Below, in pieces: positions 1 to 9,266 of a DNA stretch of 16,082 nt. The position numbers and the translations under genes were made by a program. Within the stretch, counting starts at the first letter, position 1. Each line of letters starts with the position of its first letter. The notes beneath the pieces are model-generated. The model saw nothing but the letters and a program-made list of their open reading frames with translations, was not told the origin of the DNA and made no database searches. Origin of the DNA: Gp6-AA40 sp036742665 (GTDB lineage: Bacteria; Acidobacteriota; Vicinamibacteria; Vicinamibacterales; UBA2999); the NCBI GenBank assembly GCA_036742665.1, contig DAINQP010000144.1:1-16082 (forward strand), read 5' to 3'.

Positions 1-330
1 GCGATCGAACACCGCACCCCAGCCTTCCAGCTCGCGCACGCGATCCGGCGCCTCCTTCGCGTGCAATTCCGCCATGCGCCAGTTGTTGATGTACTGGCCG
101 CCGCGCATCGTGTCCGCGAAGTGCACCTTCCAGCTGTCGCGGTCGTCGTTATGGGCCATCGCCGCTGCCATGCCGCCTTCGGCCATGACGGTGTGCGCCT
201 TGCCAAGCAGCGACTTGCAGATCAGGCCGACGGATACGCCGGCATCCGCAGCTTCGATTACTGCACGCAGGCCGGCGCCCCCGGCGCCAATGACGAGTAC
301 ATCGTAGGAGTAGGCCGCGTAACTCGCCAT
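1..330 (-). CDS. sdhA: Succinate dehydrogenase/fumarate reductase flavoprotein subunit, N-terminal part
   Basis: This is the first 110 residues of the FAD subunit that oxidises succinate to fumarate in respiratory complex II. The frame is open to the left edge, so the gene is cut by the window. Seen: an N-terminal dinucleotide-binding loop VIGAGGAGLRA (residues 13-23), then KAHTVMAEGGMAAA, in which His46 sits where the family attaches FAD covalently, then a FADTMRGGQYINN segment. The KAHTVMAEGG form resembles actinobacterial Sdh1 more than enterobacterial SdhA. The ATG at 330 shares its A with the TGA of the upstream anchor gene (TGATG), so translation is probably coupled. The iron-sulfur subunit gene would be expected next, beyond the window. 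Fumarate reductase is the alternative reading; direction cannot be told from this fragment. Confidence 0.93.
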   Translation of the reverse strand, partial: MASYAAYSYDVLVIGAGGAGLRAVIEAADAGVSVGLICKSLLGKAHTVMAEGGMAAAMAHNDDRDSWKVHFADTMRGGQYINNWRMAELHAKEAPDRVRELEGWGAVFDR

Positions 331-1128
331 CAGAAGAGCCTCACGTCAGTCAGGATGCCCATCGAGCACAGCCGCACGTAGAGNNNNNNNNNNCGAGAAC
401 AGACTCATCCAGGCAAAGAGCATGTGCCGGCCGTTGAGAGCGCTCGAGCAGTTGTAGCAGGCGTGCCGGAGGGGTGCCTTCGTGACTTCGTCCTTCATCC
501 CGCCGACCACGTGCCGAATCGAGTGGCACCCCAACGTATAGCTGGAGAGCAGCACCACGTTCACCGCGAGTATCAGCGTGCCGATGCCAATCCCGAATTC
601 GGTCTGGCCTGTCGCCGGATTGGGGAACCACATTGCCAGCCACACGTCGTAGGCCAGCACCAGCAGGAAGAGGCAGGCGATGTAGGCAACATAGCGATGG
701 ACGTTCTGCAGGATTAGCGGAAACGTCTTTTCGCCCCAATACGACTTGCGCGGCTCACCGACCGCACACGAGATCGGATCTGCCCAGAATGCCTTGTAGT
801 AAGCGCCGCGGTAGTAATAGCAGGTGAAGCGGAACAGACCGGGAAACGGAAGAATCAGCAACGCTGGTGAAAACGGCGCGAACGCCGGCCACCAGGCGGG
901 TTTGGGTCCGAGCCAGGCGTGGTGTGAGTCGCCAAATATCTCGGGCGAGTAGAACGGGGACAGATAGGGGCCGTAGGTGTAATGCGCGTTCTGGAACGCC
1001 GCCCACGTCGCATAGATGATGAACCCGCCGAAGACCGCGAACACGATCATCGGCTCGACCCACCACCAATCGCGCCGCTGGGTTTCGCCAAAGCCGCGCG
1101 GTACGAACTTGACGGGCACTGCCTCCAT
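330..1128 (-). CDS. sdhC: Succinate dehydrogenase cytochrome b/membrane anchor subunit (interrupted by an N run)
   Basis: This is the membrane anchor of complex II, which passes electrons from succinate to quinone. It has several hydrophobic segments: PMIVFAVFGGFIIYATWAAF near residues 26-45, a segment around 85-105, one after NVHRY, and one before LGCHSIRHVVGG. The conserved His residues in NVHRY and CHSIRH are candidate haem ligands. The fused single-chain anchor upstream of sdhA matches the actinobacterial Sdh1 layout. I chose the ATG at 1128 because GGAGG at 1136-1140 sits 7 nt upstream; an in-frame start further out at 1209 lies inside a repeat. The 10 Ns at 384-393 shift a naive reading to a stop at 346. 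Read with a gap that is a multiple of 3, the C-terminus is LYVRLCSMGILTDVRLF, a family-typical ending, and its TGA overlaps the sdhA ATG. Known length is 262 residues plus the gap. Confidence 0.88.
384..393. other. Assembly gap (10 N) inside sdhC
   Basis: Ten Ns are a scaffolding placeholder. On the minus strand the bases from 1128 to 394 make exactly 245 codons, and 383 to 330 make exactly 18 codons including the stop. The true gap is therefore a multiple of three if the gene is intact; zero is possible, and a few residues is my guess. Confidence 0.95.
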
Positions 1129-1149
1129 TAACTGCCCTCCTTGATGAGC

Positions 1150-1243
1150 CCGTAGCCGGTAGCTGGTAGGAGTAGCTGGTCGGTGCTCGCTGAAGAGACC
1201 GAGGAGCAAGCTACCGACGACCGGCTACCCGCCTACCAACTAG
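1150..1243. repeat. Heptamer-phased imperfect inverted repeat, locus A
   Basis: GTAG motifs recur at about 7-nt steps (1152, 1159, 1166, 1172, then GTCG at 1179). CTAC or CTAG motifs recur on the far side (1211, 1225, 1233, 1240). Arms 1161-1182 and 1218-1241 pair at about 19 of 24 positions, with an inner TGCTC/GAGCA pair at 1184-1188/1204-1208. The element lies between the metallo-hydrolase and sdhC, and the hydrolase stop codon (1240-1242) overlaps the edge of its right arm. It could act as an RNA hairpin in the 3' end of the pdh-hydrolase transcript; that role is inferred. Confidence 0.75.
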
Positions 1244-2247
1244 CCAACTGGCACAATCGCCAATGCGGCTTGTCCGCACTCGTGCGCGACCGTCAGATAC
1301 CGGCGCACCACATCGTTGCCGACGACGTACGGATTCTTCTCGCCAGGCTTGCGCGCGAGCACCGCCGGCAGCTTGGTCTTGCTGCCGTCATAAGCCGTGT
1401 GATTCGACAGAATCACATCGGCGCCAGCCTTGGTGACGATGTCGCGGAACCGCTCGGCCGACTGCGTGTAGGCGGCCAGCCGCGGACGGTTCGCGCCGAA
1501 GTTGAAGAGCGTACCGCCCCAGGCTGCGGCCAGATGCTTCTCAGTCCCATCGCGCAGTGGAATGAGCGTCGAGATCGTGCCGTCGGTGTGCCCGGGCGTG
1601 AGATAGAGCGTCAGCGTCGTGTCGCCGAGCGTGACCTTCATTCCGTCAGTCGCCACCATGTCGCGCTTCGGCTTCCACGGCGGGTTCTGCTGGTCGAGCA
1701 GATCGTAGTCGGCGGCGGACATGATCAGCCGCGCACGGTATTTCTCCTGCAGATACTTTGCGCCGCCGGCGTGATCGAGATGTCCGTGCGCAACGATCAC
1801 ATACTTGATGTCCGCGGGATTGAGCCCGAGCGTCTTCAGCCCTTCGACGACTTCATCCTCGATCGAATAGTCGTAGATCGCGTCGAGCAGGATGATGCCC
1901 TGCGACGTGGTGATCGCCCACGACGAGTACTCGGTCATGCCGACGTAGTACATGTTGTCGAAGACCTTGACCGGTTCGGCGTGCCACGTCTCGCGCGCCG
2001 GTGGCGGCGGTGGTCCGCCCTGGCGTCCTGGTCCGCGCCCTGGCCCACCTCCGCGAGCCGCCGATGGCTTGGCGAGCGCCAGCGCGCCGTCGCACAGCGG
2101 TTGGAACACGCCCATGTGATCGCTGCCCGCTGCGGCGCGCGCCGCATCAATGTGCTTCTGCGCCTCAGGAGACACGGTCTGCGCGGCGGCGATGGACACC
2201 GCCGCACACACGAACGCTGCAATTCCACCGACGAGAAGTTGCTTCAC
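1240..2247 (-). CDS. Exported metallo-beta-lactamase-fold hydrolase (B3-like)
   Basis: This is a 335-residue zinc hydrolase with an N-terminal signal peptide (hydrophobic stretch 5-21, likely cut after AAA at 20-22), so it probably acts in the periplasm or outside. A Gly/Pro-rich linker (66-83) leads to the MBL fold. Metal ligands seen: HGHLDH (His154, His156, Asp158, His159), His220 in TPGHTDG and His283 in SNHTAYDG. This set fits subclass B3-like enzymes, but the substrate is unknown. Resistance should not be assumed, since many such proteins are lactonases or other hydrolases. It starts with GTG 6 nt after the lpdA stop, and its weak ribosome site (AGG) overlaps that stop, so it looks co-translated with the pyruvate dehydrogenase genes. 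Its own stop codon falls in the arm of the adjacent heptamer repeat. Confidence 0.85.
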   Translation of the reverse strand: MKQLLVGGIAAFVCAAVSIAAAQTVSPEAQKHIDAARAAAGSDHMGVFQPLCDGALALAKPSAARGGGPGRGPGRQGGPPPPPARETWHAEPVKVFDNMYYVGMTEYSSWAITTSQGIILLDAIYDYSIEDEVVEGLKTLGLNPADIKYVIVAHGHLDHAGGAKYLQEKYRARLIMSAADYDLLDQQNPPWKPKRDMVATDGMKVTLGDTTLTLYLTPGHTDGTISTLIPLRDGTEKHLAAAWGGTLFNFGANRPRLAAYTQSAERFRDIVTKAGADVILSNHTAYDGSKTKLPAVLARKPGEKNPYVVGNDVVRRYLTVAHECGQAALAIVPVG

Positions 2248-2253
2248 GGCAAC

Positions 2254-3666
2254 CTACTTTCGCTTCGGCTTATAGACGTGAGTGCTCTGCCCGAAGAAGA
2301 CTTCCGCGCTCTCCATCAGCGACTCCGACAGCGTCGGATGCGGATGGATCACCAGCTTCATGTCTTCCGCGGACGCCCCCATCTCGATCGCCAGTGCACC
2401 TTCCGCAATCAGCTCGCCCGCTCCGGAGCCCGCGATGCCGACACCGAGGACACGACCGCTGGACTTCTCGAGAATCAGCTTCGTCAACCCCTCGGGACGA
2501 TCCACGGTGATGGCCCGGCTCAATGCGCCCCACGGGAACTTGGCGACTTCGAACTCGAGCCCCTCGGCCTGGGCCTGCGCCTCGGTCACGCCGCACCACG
2601 CAATCTCCGGATCCGTAAACACGACGGCGGGAATGGCCTGCGGCTCGAAGACCGCCTTGTGACCCACAATGGCTTCGACGGCGACGCGTGCCTCGTGCGA
2701 TGCCTTGTGCGCGAGCATCGGTTCACCGGCGACGTCGCCGATCGCGAAAATCGATGGCTCGGCGGTACGCCGCTGCGGATCGGTTTCGATGAAGCTCTTC
2801 TGATCCACCTTCACGCGCGTCGTCTCGAGACCGGGAATCTTCGAATTCGGACGTCGTCCGATGGCGACGAGCACGCGATCGAAGACCTGTTCCTTCTCGG
2901 TGACATCCCCTTCGAACGTCACGCGAATGCTCTGGCCCTCTTCGGCGACCTTGACGACCTTGGTGTTCACCATGATGTTCGCGAAGAGCTTCTTCAGTTT
3001 CTTCTCGAGCACCTGCACGAGATCGCGATCCGCACCGGGAAGGAGGCCAGGCGTCATCTCGACAACGGAGACCTTGCTGCCGAGGGTGGCATACACCGAG
3101 CCCAGCTCTAGGCCAATGTAGCCGCCGCCGATCACGAGCAGCGACTTCGGAACGTCGGGCAGCTCGAGTCCCGAGGTCGAATCCATCATGCGAGGGCTGT
3201 CGAGCGAGAGCGACGGGATCTTCGTCGGGTGCGAGCCGGTGGCGAGAATCAGATGCTCGAACTGGAGTTCCGTTTCGCCCGACGCGCCAGCGACCTTGAG
3301 TGACTTCGGACTGGTGAGCGTGGCGCGGCCTTGAATGAACTTCACCTTGCGCAACTTGGCGACGCTGCCGACCCCGGCGGTGAGTTTATCGACAACGCCC
3401 TGCTTGTAGGCGCGCAACCGGTTGACATCGATGCTCGGCTCGGCGAAGGTCACGCCCCAGTTGCCGGCATGCCGCGCCTCGTCCACGACCTTGGCGACGT
3501 GCAGCAGCGCCTTCGAGGGAATGCACCCGCGATAGAGACAGACGCCGCCCGGATTCTTCTCTTCGTCGATGAGCGCGACCTGCATGCCGAGGTCCGCTGC
3601 ATAAAAGGCCGCCGCATATCCACCCGGCCCTGCGCCGAGCACTGCCACCTGAACAGAATCCGCCAT
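2254..3666 (-). CDS. lpdA: Dihydrolipoyl dehydrogenase (E3)
   Basis: This FAD enzyme (470 residues, usual length) reoxidises dihydrolipoamide on E2 with NAD+, closing the pyruvate dehydrogenase cycle in the cytoplasm. Seen in order: FAD-binding GAGPGG (11-16); the redox disulfide GGVCLYRGCIPSK with Cys43 and Cys48; the NAD-binding VIGGGYIGLELGS; the second FAD motif FAIGDVAGEPMLAHKA; and the C-terminal HPHPTLSE, whose second His with the Glu forms the catalytic dyad at the dimer partner's active site. The usual LNVGC at the disulfide is replaced by LYRGC, a form known in other phyla. The ATG at 3666 overlaps the aceF TGA by one base, so the two are translationally coupled. Downstream the hydrolase gene follows after 6 nt. 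Confidence 0.96.
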   Translation of the reverse strand: MADSVQVAVLGAGPGGYAAAFYAADLGMQVALIDEEKNPGGVCLYRGCIPSKALLHVAKVVDEARHAGNWGVTFAEPSIDVNRLRAYKQGVVDKLTAGVGSVAKLRKVKFIQGRATLTSPKSLKVAGASGETELQFEHLILATGSHPTKIPSLSLDSPRMMDSTSGLELPDVPKSLLVIGGGYIGLELGSVYATLGSKVSVVEMTPGLLPGADRDLVQVLEKKLKKLFANIMVNTKVVKVAEEGQSIRVTFEGDVTEKEQVFDRVLVAIGRRPNSKIPGLETTRVKVDQKSFIETDPQRRTAEPSIFAIGDVAGEPMLAHKASHEARVAVEAIVGHKAVFEPQAIPAVVFTDPEIAWCGVTEAQAQAEGLEFEVAKFPWGALSRAITVDRPEGLTKLILEKSSGRVLGVGIAGSGAGELIAEGALAIEMGASAEDMKLVIHPHPTLSESLMESAEVFFGQSTHVYKPKRK

Positions 3667-5060
3667 CAGCCGACCAATGAAAGAAGGAAGGGTTGCTCGA
3701 TCGCCTCGACGACCCAGCGCAGGAAGCGCATCGCGTCGGCGCCATCGATCACGCGGTGATCGTACGAGAGCGACAACGGCAGCCGCTGCACTGGCTCGAA
3801 CTTACCGTCTTTCCACACCGGTTCGATCGCGCCTCGCGAGACGCCGAGAATCGCGACCTCAGGCCAGTTGACGATCGGTGTGAAGTACGTGCCGCCGATG
3901 CCACCGAGATTCGAGATTGTCATCGATCCACCGCTCATGTCGTCCGGCGTGAGCTTGCGGTCGCGCGCGCGCTCGGCGAGCTGATTCAGCTCGATGGCGA
4001 TCTGCGTGATGTTCTTCTCGTTAGCGTTCCGGATGATCGGCACGAGCAGCCCGCGATCGGTGTCCACAGCCACACCGATGTTGACGTACTTCTTGTAGAC
4101 AATCTCGCCGCGCTCGGTATCGATGGAGGCATTGAACTGCGGGAACTTGCGGACCGCCGTGGCGATGATGCGAACGAGCATCGCGGTCACCGTCAGATTG
4201 CCTCCCGCTTTCGCCACTTGCTCCTTGTGCCGCTTGCGCAGCACTTCGAGCTCAGTCACGTCTGCTTTGTCGAACTGCGTGACGTGCGGAATCGTGTTCC
4301 ATGCGTAGCTGAGATGCTCGGCCGTCACGCGCCGAATGTTGGTCCACGCCTGACGCTCGACCTCGCCGAACTTGGAGAAATCGGGGAGTTGTCGCACCGG
4401 TCGCGCCACAACGCCGGCGCCGACAGCGCCGGCAGAGCCGACGCTGCTCAGGATGCGGCGCGCATGTTCTTTGGCGTCGTCCTGCGTGATGCGCCCGTTT
4501 GGCCCAGTGCCTTCGACGTCGTTGATGTTGACGCCAATTTCCCGCGCAAGCCGTCGTACCGCCGGCGATGCCGGTGCCGCACGGCCGTCTGGTCTGGCTG
4601 GCGCCGGTGGCACGGCGGCAGATGCTGAGACAGGCGGTTCCTGCGTCTGTCTGCCCTGAGCAGAGTCGAAGGGCCGAACCGGCATCGTGACCACTCTCGA
4701 CGGCGCTGCCGCTTGAGCAGGAGCGCCGGCCGGTGCAGACTGCGACGCGGCAACGGGAGGCGCGGCGAGCGAGGGAGCGGCATCTGGCCGCGGCGTCTTC
4801 GCTGCGGCTTCATCGCCATTCGAGGACGGTGCGTCAACGGTCAGCACCACCGCCCCGACCTTGACCTTGTCGCCTTTCTTGACGCGGATTTCCTTGACGA
4901 CACCGGCGACCGAGGACGGCACCTCGATCGTCGCCTTATCGGTCTCGAGCTCGAGAACCGGCTGCTCACGGGTAATCGTGTCGCCGACGTTCACGAGCAC
5001 CTTGGTCACATCGCCTGCGGCGACGTTCTCACCAAGTTCTGGGATTTTGAACTCTGTCAT
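3666..5060 (-). CDS. aceF: Dihydrolipoyllysine acetyltransferase (pyruvate dehydrogenase E2)
   Basis: This is the E2 core that moves acetyl groups from E1 to CoA. Seen: one N-terminal lipoyl domain (2-76) with the lipoylated Lys42 in ETDKATIEVPS; an Ala/Pro linker (about 78-162); a peripheral subunit-binding domain (164-203, SPAVRRLAREIGV...GRITQDD); and a catalytic domain ending with SYDHRVIDGADA, where His435 and Asp439 form the active-site motif. At 464 residues with one lipoyl domain it is shorter than the E. coli protein, which has three. The linker holds an odd insertion, RPFDSAQGRQ (129-138), encoded by a palindromic repeat (separate entry). It lies 38 nt downstream of aceE and overlaps lpdA by one base. 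The ribosome site is weak. The acyl substrate is taken as acetyl because AceE is the neighbour. Confidence 0.95.
   Translation of the reverse strand: MTEFKIPELGENVAAGDVTKVLVNVGDTITREQPVLELETDKATIEVPSSVAGVVKEIRVKKGDKVKVGAVVLTVDAPSSNGDEAAAKTPRPDAAPSLAAPPVAASQSAPAGAPAQAAAPSRVVTMPVRPFDSAQGRQTQEPPVSASAAVPPAPARPDGRAAPASPAVRRLAREIGVNINDVEGTGPNGRITQDDAKEHARRILSSVGSAGAVGAGVVARPVRQLPDFSKFGEVERQAWTNIRRVTAEHLSYAWNTIPHVTQFDKADVTELEVLRKRHKEQVAKAGGNLTVTAMLVRIIATAVRKFPQFNASIDTERGEIVYKKYVNIGVAVDTDRGLLVPIIRNANEKNITQIAIELNQLAERARDRKLTPDDMSGGSMTISNLGGIGGTYFTPIVNWPEVAILGVSRGAIEPVWKDGKFEPVQRLPLSLSYDHRVIDGADAMRFLRWVVEAIEQPFLLSLVG
4653..4674. repeat. Short palindromic dispersed-type repeat in the aceF linker
   Basis: A 22-bp stretch with complementary ends GCCCT/AGGGC reads, on the coding strand, GCCCTTCGACTC followed by TGCTCAGGGC. 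It closely resembles the CCTTCGAC...GCTCAGG repeat that I know as a frequent short dispersed element in metagenomic bacterial genomes. There it can appear inside proteins as PFDSAQG- or FDKLRAN-like strings. Here it encodes PFDSAQG in a disordered linker whose surroundings are otherwise Ala, Pro and Ser. Only one copy is visible in this window. Confidence 0.7.
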
Positions 5061-5098
5061 TCCGTCGTAGGGCCGGCCCTTTCGGACCCGCCGCGTCG

Positions 5099-7780
<2,682 letters not shown>

Positions 7781-7798
7781 GGATCCTCTAAACAACTT

Positions 7799-7827
7799 AT
7801 TCTAGTCTCCGTTGCGGCCCCAATGAA
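7799..7827 (-). promoter_or_regulatory. Possible promoter for the pyruvate dehydrogenase operon
   Basis: Reading leftward, TAGAAT (7799-7804) matches five of six bases of a sigma70-type -10 box and lies 18 nt upstream of the aceE ATG. The -35 position at 17 nt spacing reads TTCATT, a poor match. It is the only plausible site in the 42-bp divergent spacer, and its -35 would overlap the start of the glycosylase gene. Confidence 0.35.
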
Positions 7828-8575
7828 ACCTGTATCGGCCCTCGTTGACCCGCGAAACATCGCGGGCTCGCTCAGCGCGCGTCTAGCTGATGTTCATGAT
7901 GCAATCGTGTCATGCGAACGCTGTCCTCGCCTGCGCACCTACTGCCGGACCATCGCACAACAGAAGAAGCGCGCCTACCAGGCAGACACGTACTGGGGCC
8001 GGCCTGTGCCGGGCTTCGGCGATCGTGATGCGCGGCTGCTGCTCGTCGGCCTCGCGCCCGCGGCGCATGGCGCAAATCGTACAGGCCGGGTATTCACGGG
8101 TGATGGCGCCGGCGGCGCCGGCGACTTCCTCATGTCGGCGCTGCATCGCACGGGGTTCGCCAGCATCCCCACCTCTCGGCAGATCGATGACGGGCTCATT
8201 CTTAAGGACGCGTACATCGTCATGGCGGTGCGTTGTGCGCCGCCCGACAACAAACCGCTGCCCGAGGAGATCACGCGCTGCCTCGATCATCTCGAAGCCG
8301 AGGTCAACACGGTTTCACACGCGCAGGTTGTTGTCGGGCTGGGGAAGATCGGCTTCGATGTGTGGCTGCAATTGCTGCGAAGGCGCGGTGTGCGCGTGAG
8401 CCCGCGCCCGCTGTTCGCGCACGGCAGCGTCATGCATATGCCGGATGGCCCGGCGGGACCGCACACCCTAATCGGGTGTTATCACCCAAGCCGGCAGAAT
8501 ACGAATACGGGAAAGCTGACGCCAGTGATGATGGAGAAGGTGTTCAGAAAGGCGCGGACAATGTTGTCGGGGTGA
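7823..8575 (+). CDS. Uracil-DNA glycosylase, family 5-like (UdgB)
   Basis: This is a DNA-repair enzyme that removes uracil, and in family 5 also hypoxanthine and similar lesions, from DNA to start base excision. Seen: four cysteines placed for a 4Fe-4S cluster (Cys31, Cys34, Cys138, Cys153); the active-site block GLAPAAHGANRTGRVFTGD (76-94), in which Ala replaces the catalytic acidic or Asn residue of other families, as in family 5; and the DNA-contact loop HPSRQNTNTGKLT (221-233). Its 250 residues are typical of iron-sulfur glycosylases. The ATG at 7823 has no clear ribosome site. It diverges from aceE with 42 bp between them. Its TGA overlaps the left arm of the hairpin shared with the convergent cytochrome gene. 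Family 4 is the alternative, but the AHGANRTG and NTNTGKLT blocks point to family 5. Confidence 0.9.
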   Translation: MKPVSALVDPRNIAGSLSARLADVHDAIVSCERCPRLRTYCRTIAQQKKRAYQADTYWGRPVPGFGDRDARLLLVGLAPAAHGANRTGRVFTGDGAGGAGDFLMSALHRTGFASIPTSRQIDDGLILKDAYIVMAVRCAPPDNKPLPEEITRCLDHLEAEVNTVSHAQVVVGLGKIGFDVWLQLLRRRGVRVSPRPLFAHGSVMHMPDGPAGPHTLIGCYHPSRQNTNTGKLTPVMMEKVFRKARTMLSG

Positions 8576-8595
8576 CGTGACGCGCCACCCCGACA
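8565..8595. terminator. Bidirectional terminator-like hairpin
   Basis: A perfect 10-bp inverted repeat, TGTCGGGGTG (8565-8574) and CACCCCGACA (8586-8595), surrounds an 11-nt loop. It lies between convergent genes and covers the glycosylase stop codon. There is no long T tract on either side (TTCGATTATT follows on the plus strand), so termination strength is uncertain, but position and symmetry fit a shared terminator. Confidence 0.65.
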
Positions 8596-8600
8596 TTCGA

Positions 8601-9042
8601 TTATTCCGTGACGGCGCCAGCCTTGAACTTGAAGCCGGACTGCGGATCACCCTCGCGATACATCCCATGGCACTGCTTGCAGGTTGCCAATGCGTTGCCG
8701 GNNNNNNNNNNTCTGTGCCGCCATCGCATCGCCCTTCGCTGCGGCCGCCGCGGCGTCGGCAAAGCCGGTTTTCGCCTGCGCCGCCAGTTTCACCGCATCG
8801 TCCTTCTTCTGCGCGGTCCAGAACTTTTCGATCTCGGCAAATGCGGCCGAGGCCGTCTTCGCCGGGGCAACCGCGTCCGCAGCAGCGCCGGCCTTGAGCG
8901 CCTTCTGCAACTCGGCGTTCGCCTGGGCTACCTCTTTCATCTTCGCTGGGTAAGTCGCGGGTGTGAGTTCACCCTGCGCCTGCAGGCTGTAGCTTGCGCT
9001 AACCACCAACCCCAGAACGAGAACTCTACAGAGACTTCGCAT
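8601..9042 (-). CDS. Exported class II-type cytochrome c (c556/c' family-like), interrupted by an N run
   Basis: This is a small exported haem protein for periplasmic electron transfer. It has a signal peptide (LCRVLVLGLVVSASYSLQA, cut near 22-24), an Ala/Lys-rich helical body with EIEKFWTAQKKDDAVK (70-85), and a C-terminal haem site CKQCH followed by GMYREGD. The haem site is lost if the 10 Ns at 8702-8711 are read as ten bases, because that reading ends early at 8647. The flanks sum to 144 codons exactly, so a gap of zero or a multiple of 3 restores CKQCH and a TAA at 8601-8603. With zero gap the protein is 143 residues and aligns with its upstream paralogue with one extra residue. A strong GAGGAGG site lies 8 nt before the ATG at 9042. 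The gene converges on the glycosylase gene. Confidence 0.85.
8702..8711. other. Assembly gap (10 N) inside the cytochrome c gene
   Basis: On the minus strand the bases before the gap make 110 codons plus one base, and those after make two bases plus 33 codons including the stop. The hidden length is therefore a multiple of three if the gene is intact. Zero missing bases gives Thr111 and a good alignment with the neighbouring paralogue. Confidence 0.95.
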
Positions 9043-9116
9043 ACTGAATCCCTCCTCACGACCGGTGCTTTCGCGACTGCCCGGACCCGGGTGCGCGCCG
9101 ACGGGGTGCGACCGGG

Positions 9117-9144
9117 ATTATAGTCGATGCCTGTCAACTCCCAA
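9117..9144 (-). promoter_or_regulatory. Likely promoter of the downstream cytochrome c gene
   Basis: Reading leftward, a perfect TATAAT (9117-9122) is preceded at 16-bp spacing by TTGGGA (9139-9144), which matches four of six -35 bases and is itself part of a heptamer arm. A consensus TTGACA also occurs (9132-9137), but only 9 bp from the -10, too close to pair with it. The start would fall near 9110, giving a leader of about 70 nt. Confidence 0.55.
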
Positions 9145-9264
9145 CTCCCAACTTCCAAACCCAACCACTGCCAATTGCCAACTGCCAAATTGGCAGCGCT
9201 CGAAATTGGAGTTTTGGCAGTTTGGAAATTGGGAGTGGTTGGGAATCGGTCGTTGGGCGTTGGG
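9140..9264. repeat. Heptamer-phased imperfect inverted repeat, locus B
   Basis: This is the longest of the four. Arm 9140-9189 (units such as CCCAACT and GCCAACT, 7-nt phase) pairs with arm 9213-9264 (TTGGGCG, TTGGGAG and related) at 43 of 52 aligned positions, with a loop of about 23 nt. It fills most of the 224-bp space between the two cytochrome genes. It starts 2 bases beyond the TAA of the upstream one (9267-9269), and its far edge provides a possible -35 for the downstream one. Confidence 0.85.
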
Positions 9265-9266
9265 CG

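Noticed and set aside
1161..1241. Possible CRISPR-like array at the heptamer loci
   Set aside because: Units are 7 nt, without conserved 25-40-nt repeats or unique spacers, and no cas genes are nearby.
1183..3111. Very long plus-strand open frame opposite the metallo-hydrolase and lpdA
   Set aside because: It is antisense to two clear enzymes, is Arg/His-rich with no recognisable domain, and results from GC-rich codon bias on the other strand.
5069..5080. 12-bp perfect palindrome between aceE and aceF
   Set aside because: With no loop it cannot form a useful RNA hairpin, and in GC-rich DNA GGCCGGCC palindromes are expected; it could be a protein site, but nothing supports that.
9132..9137. 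Consensus TTGACA as -35 for the TATAAT at 9117-9122
   Set aside because: The spacing is only 9 bp, too short for a sigma70 promoter; TTGGGA at 16 bp fits better.
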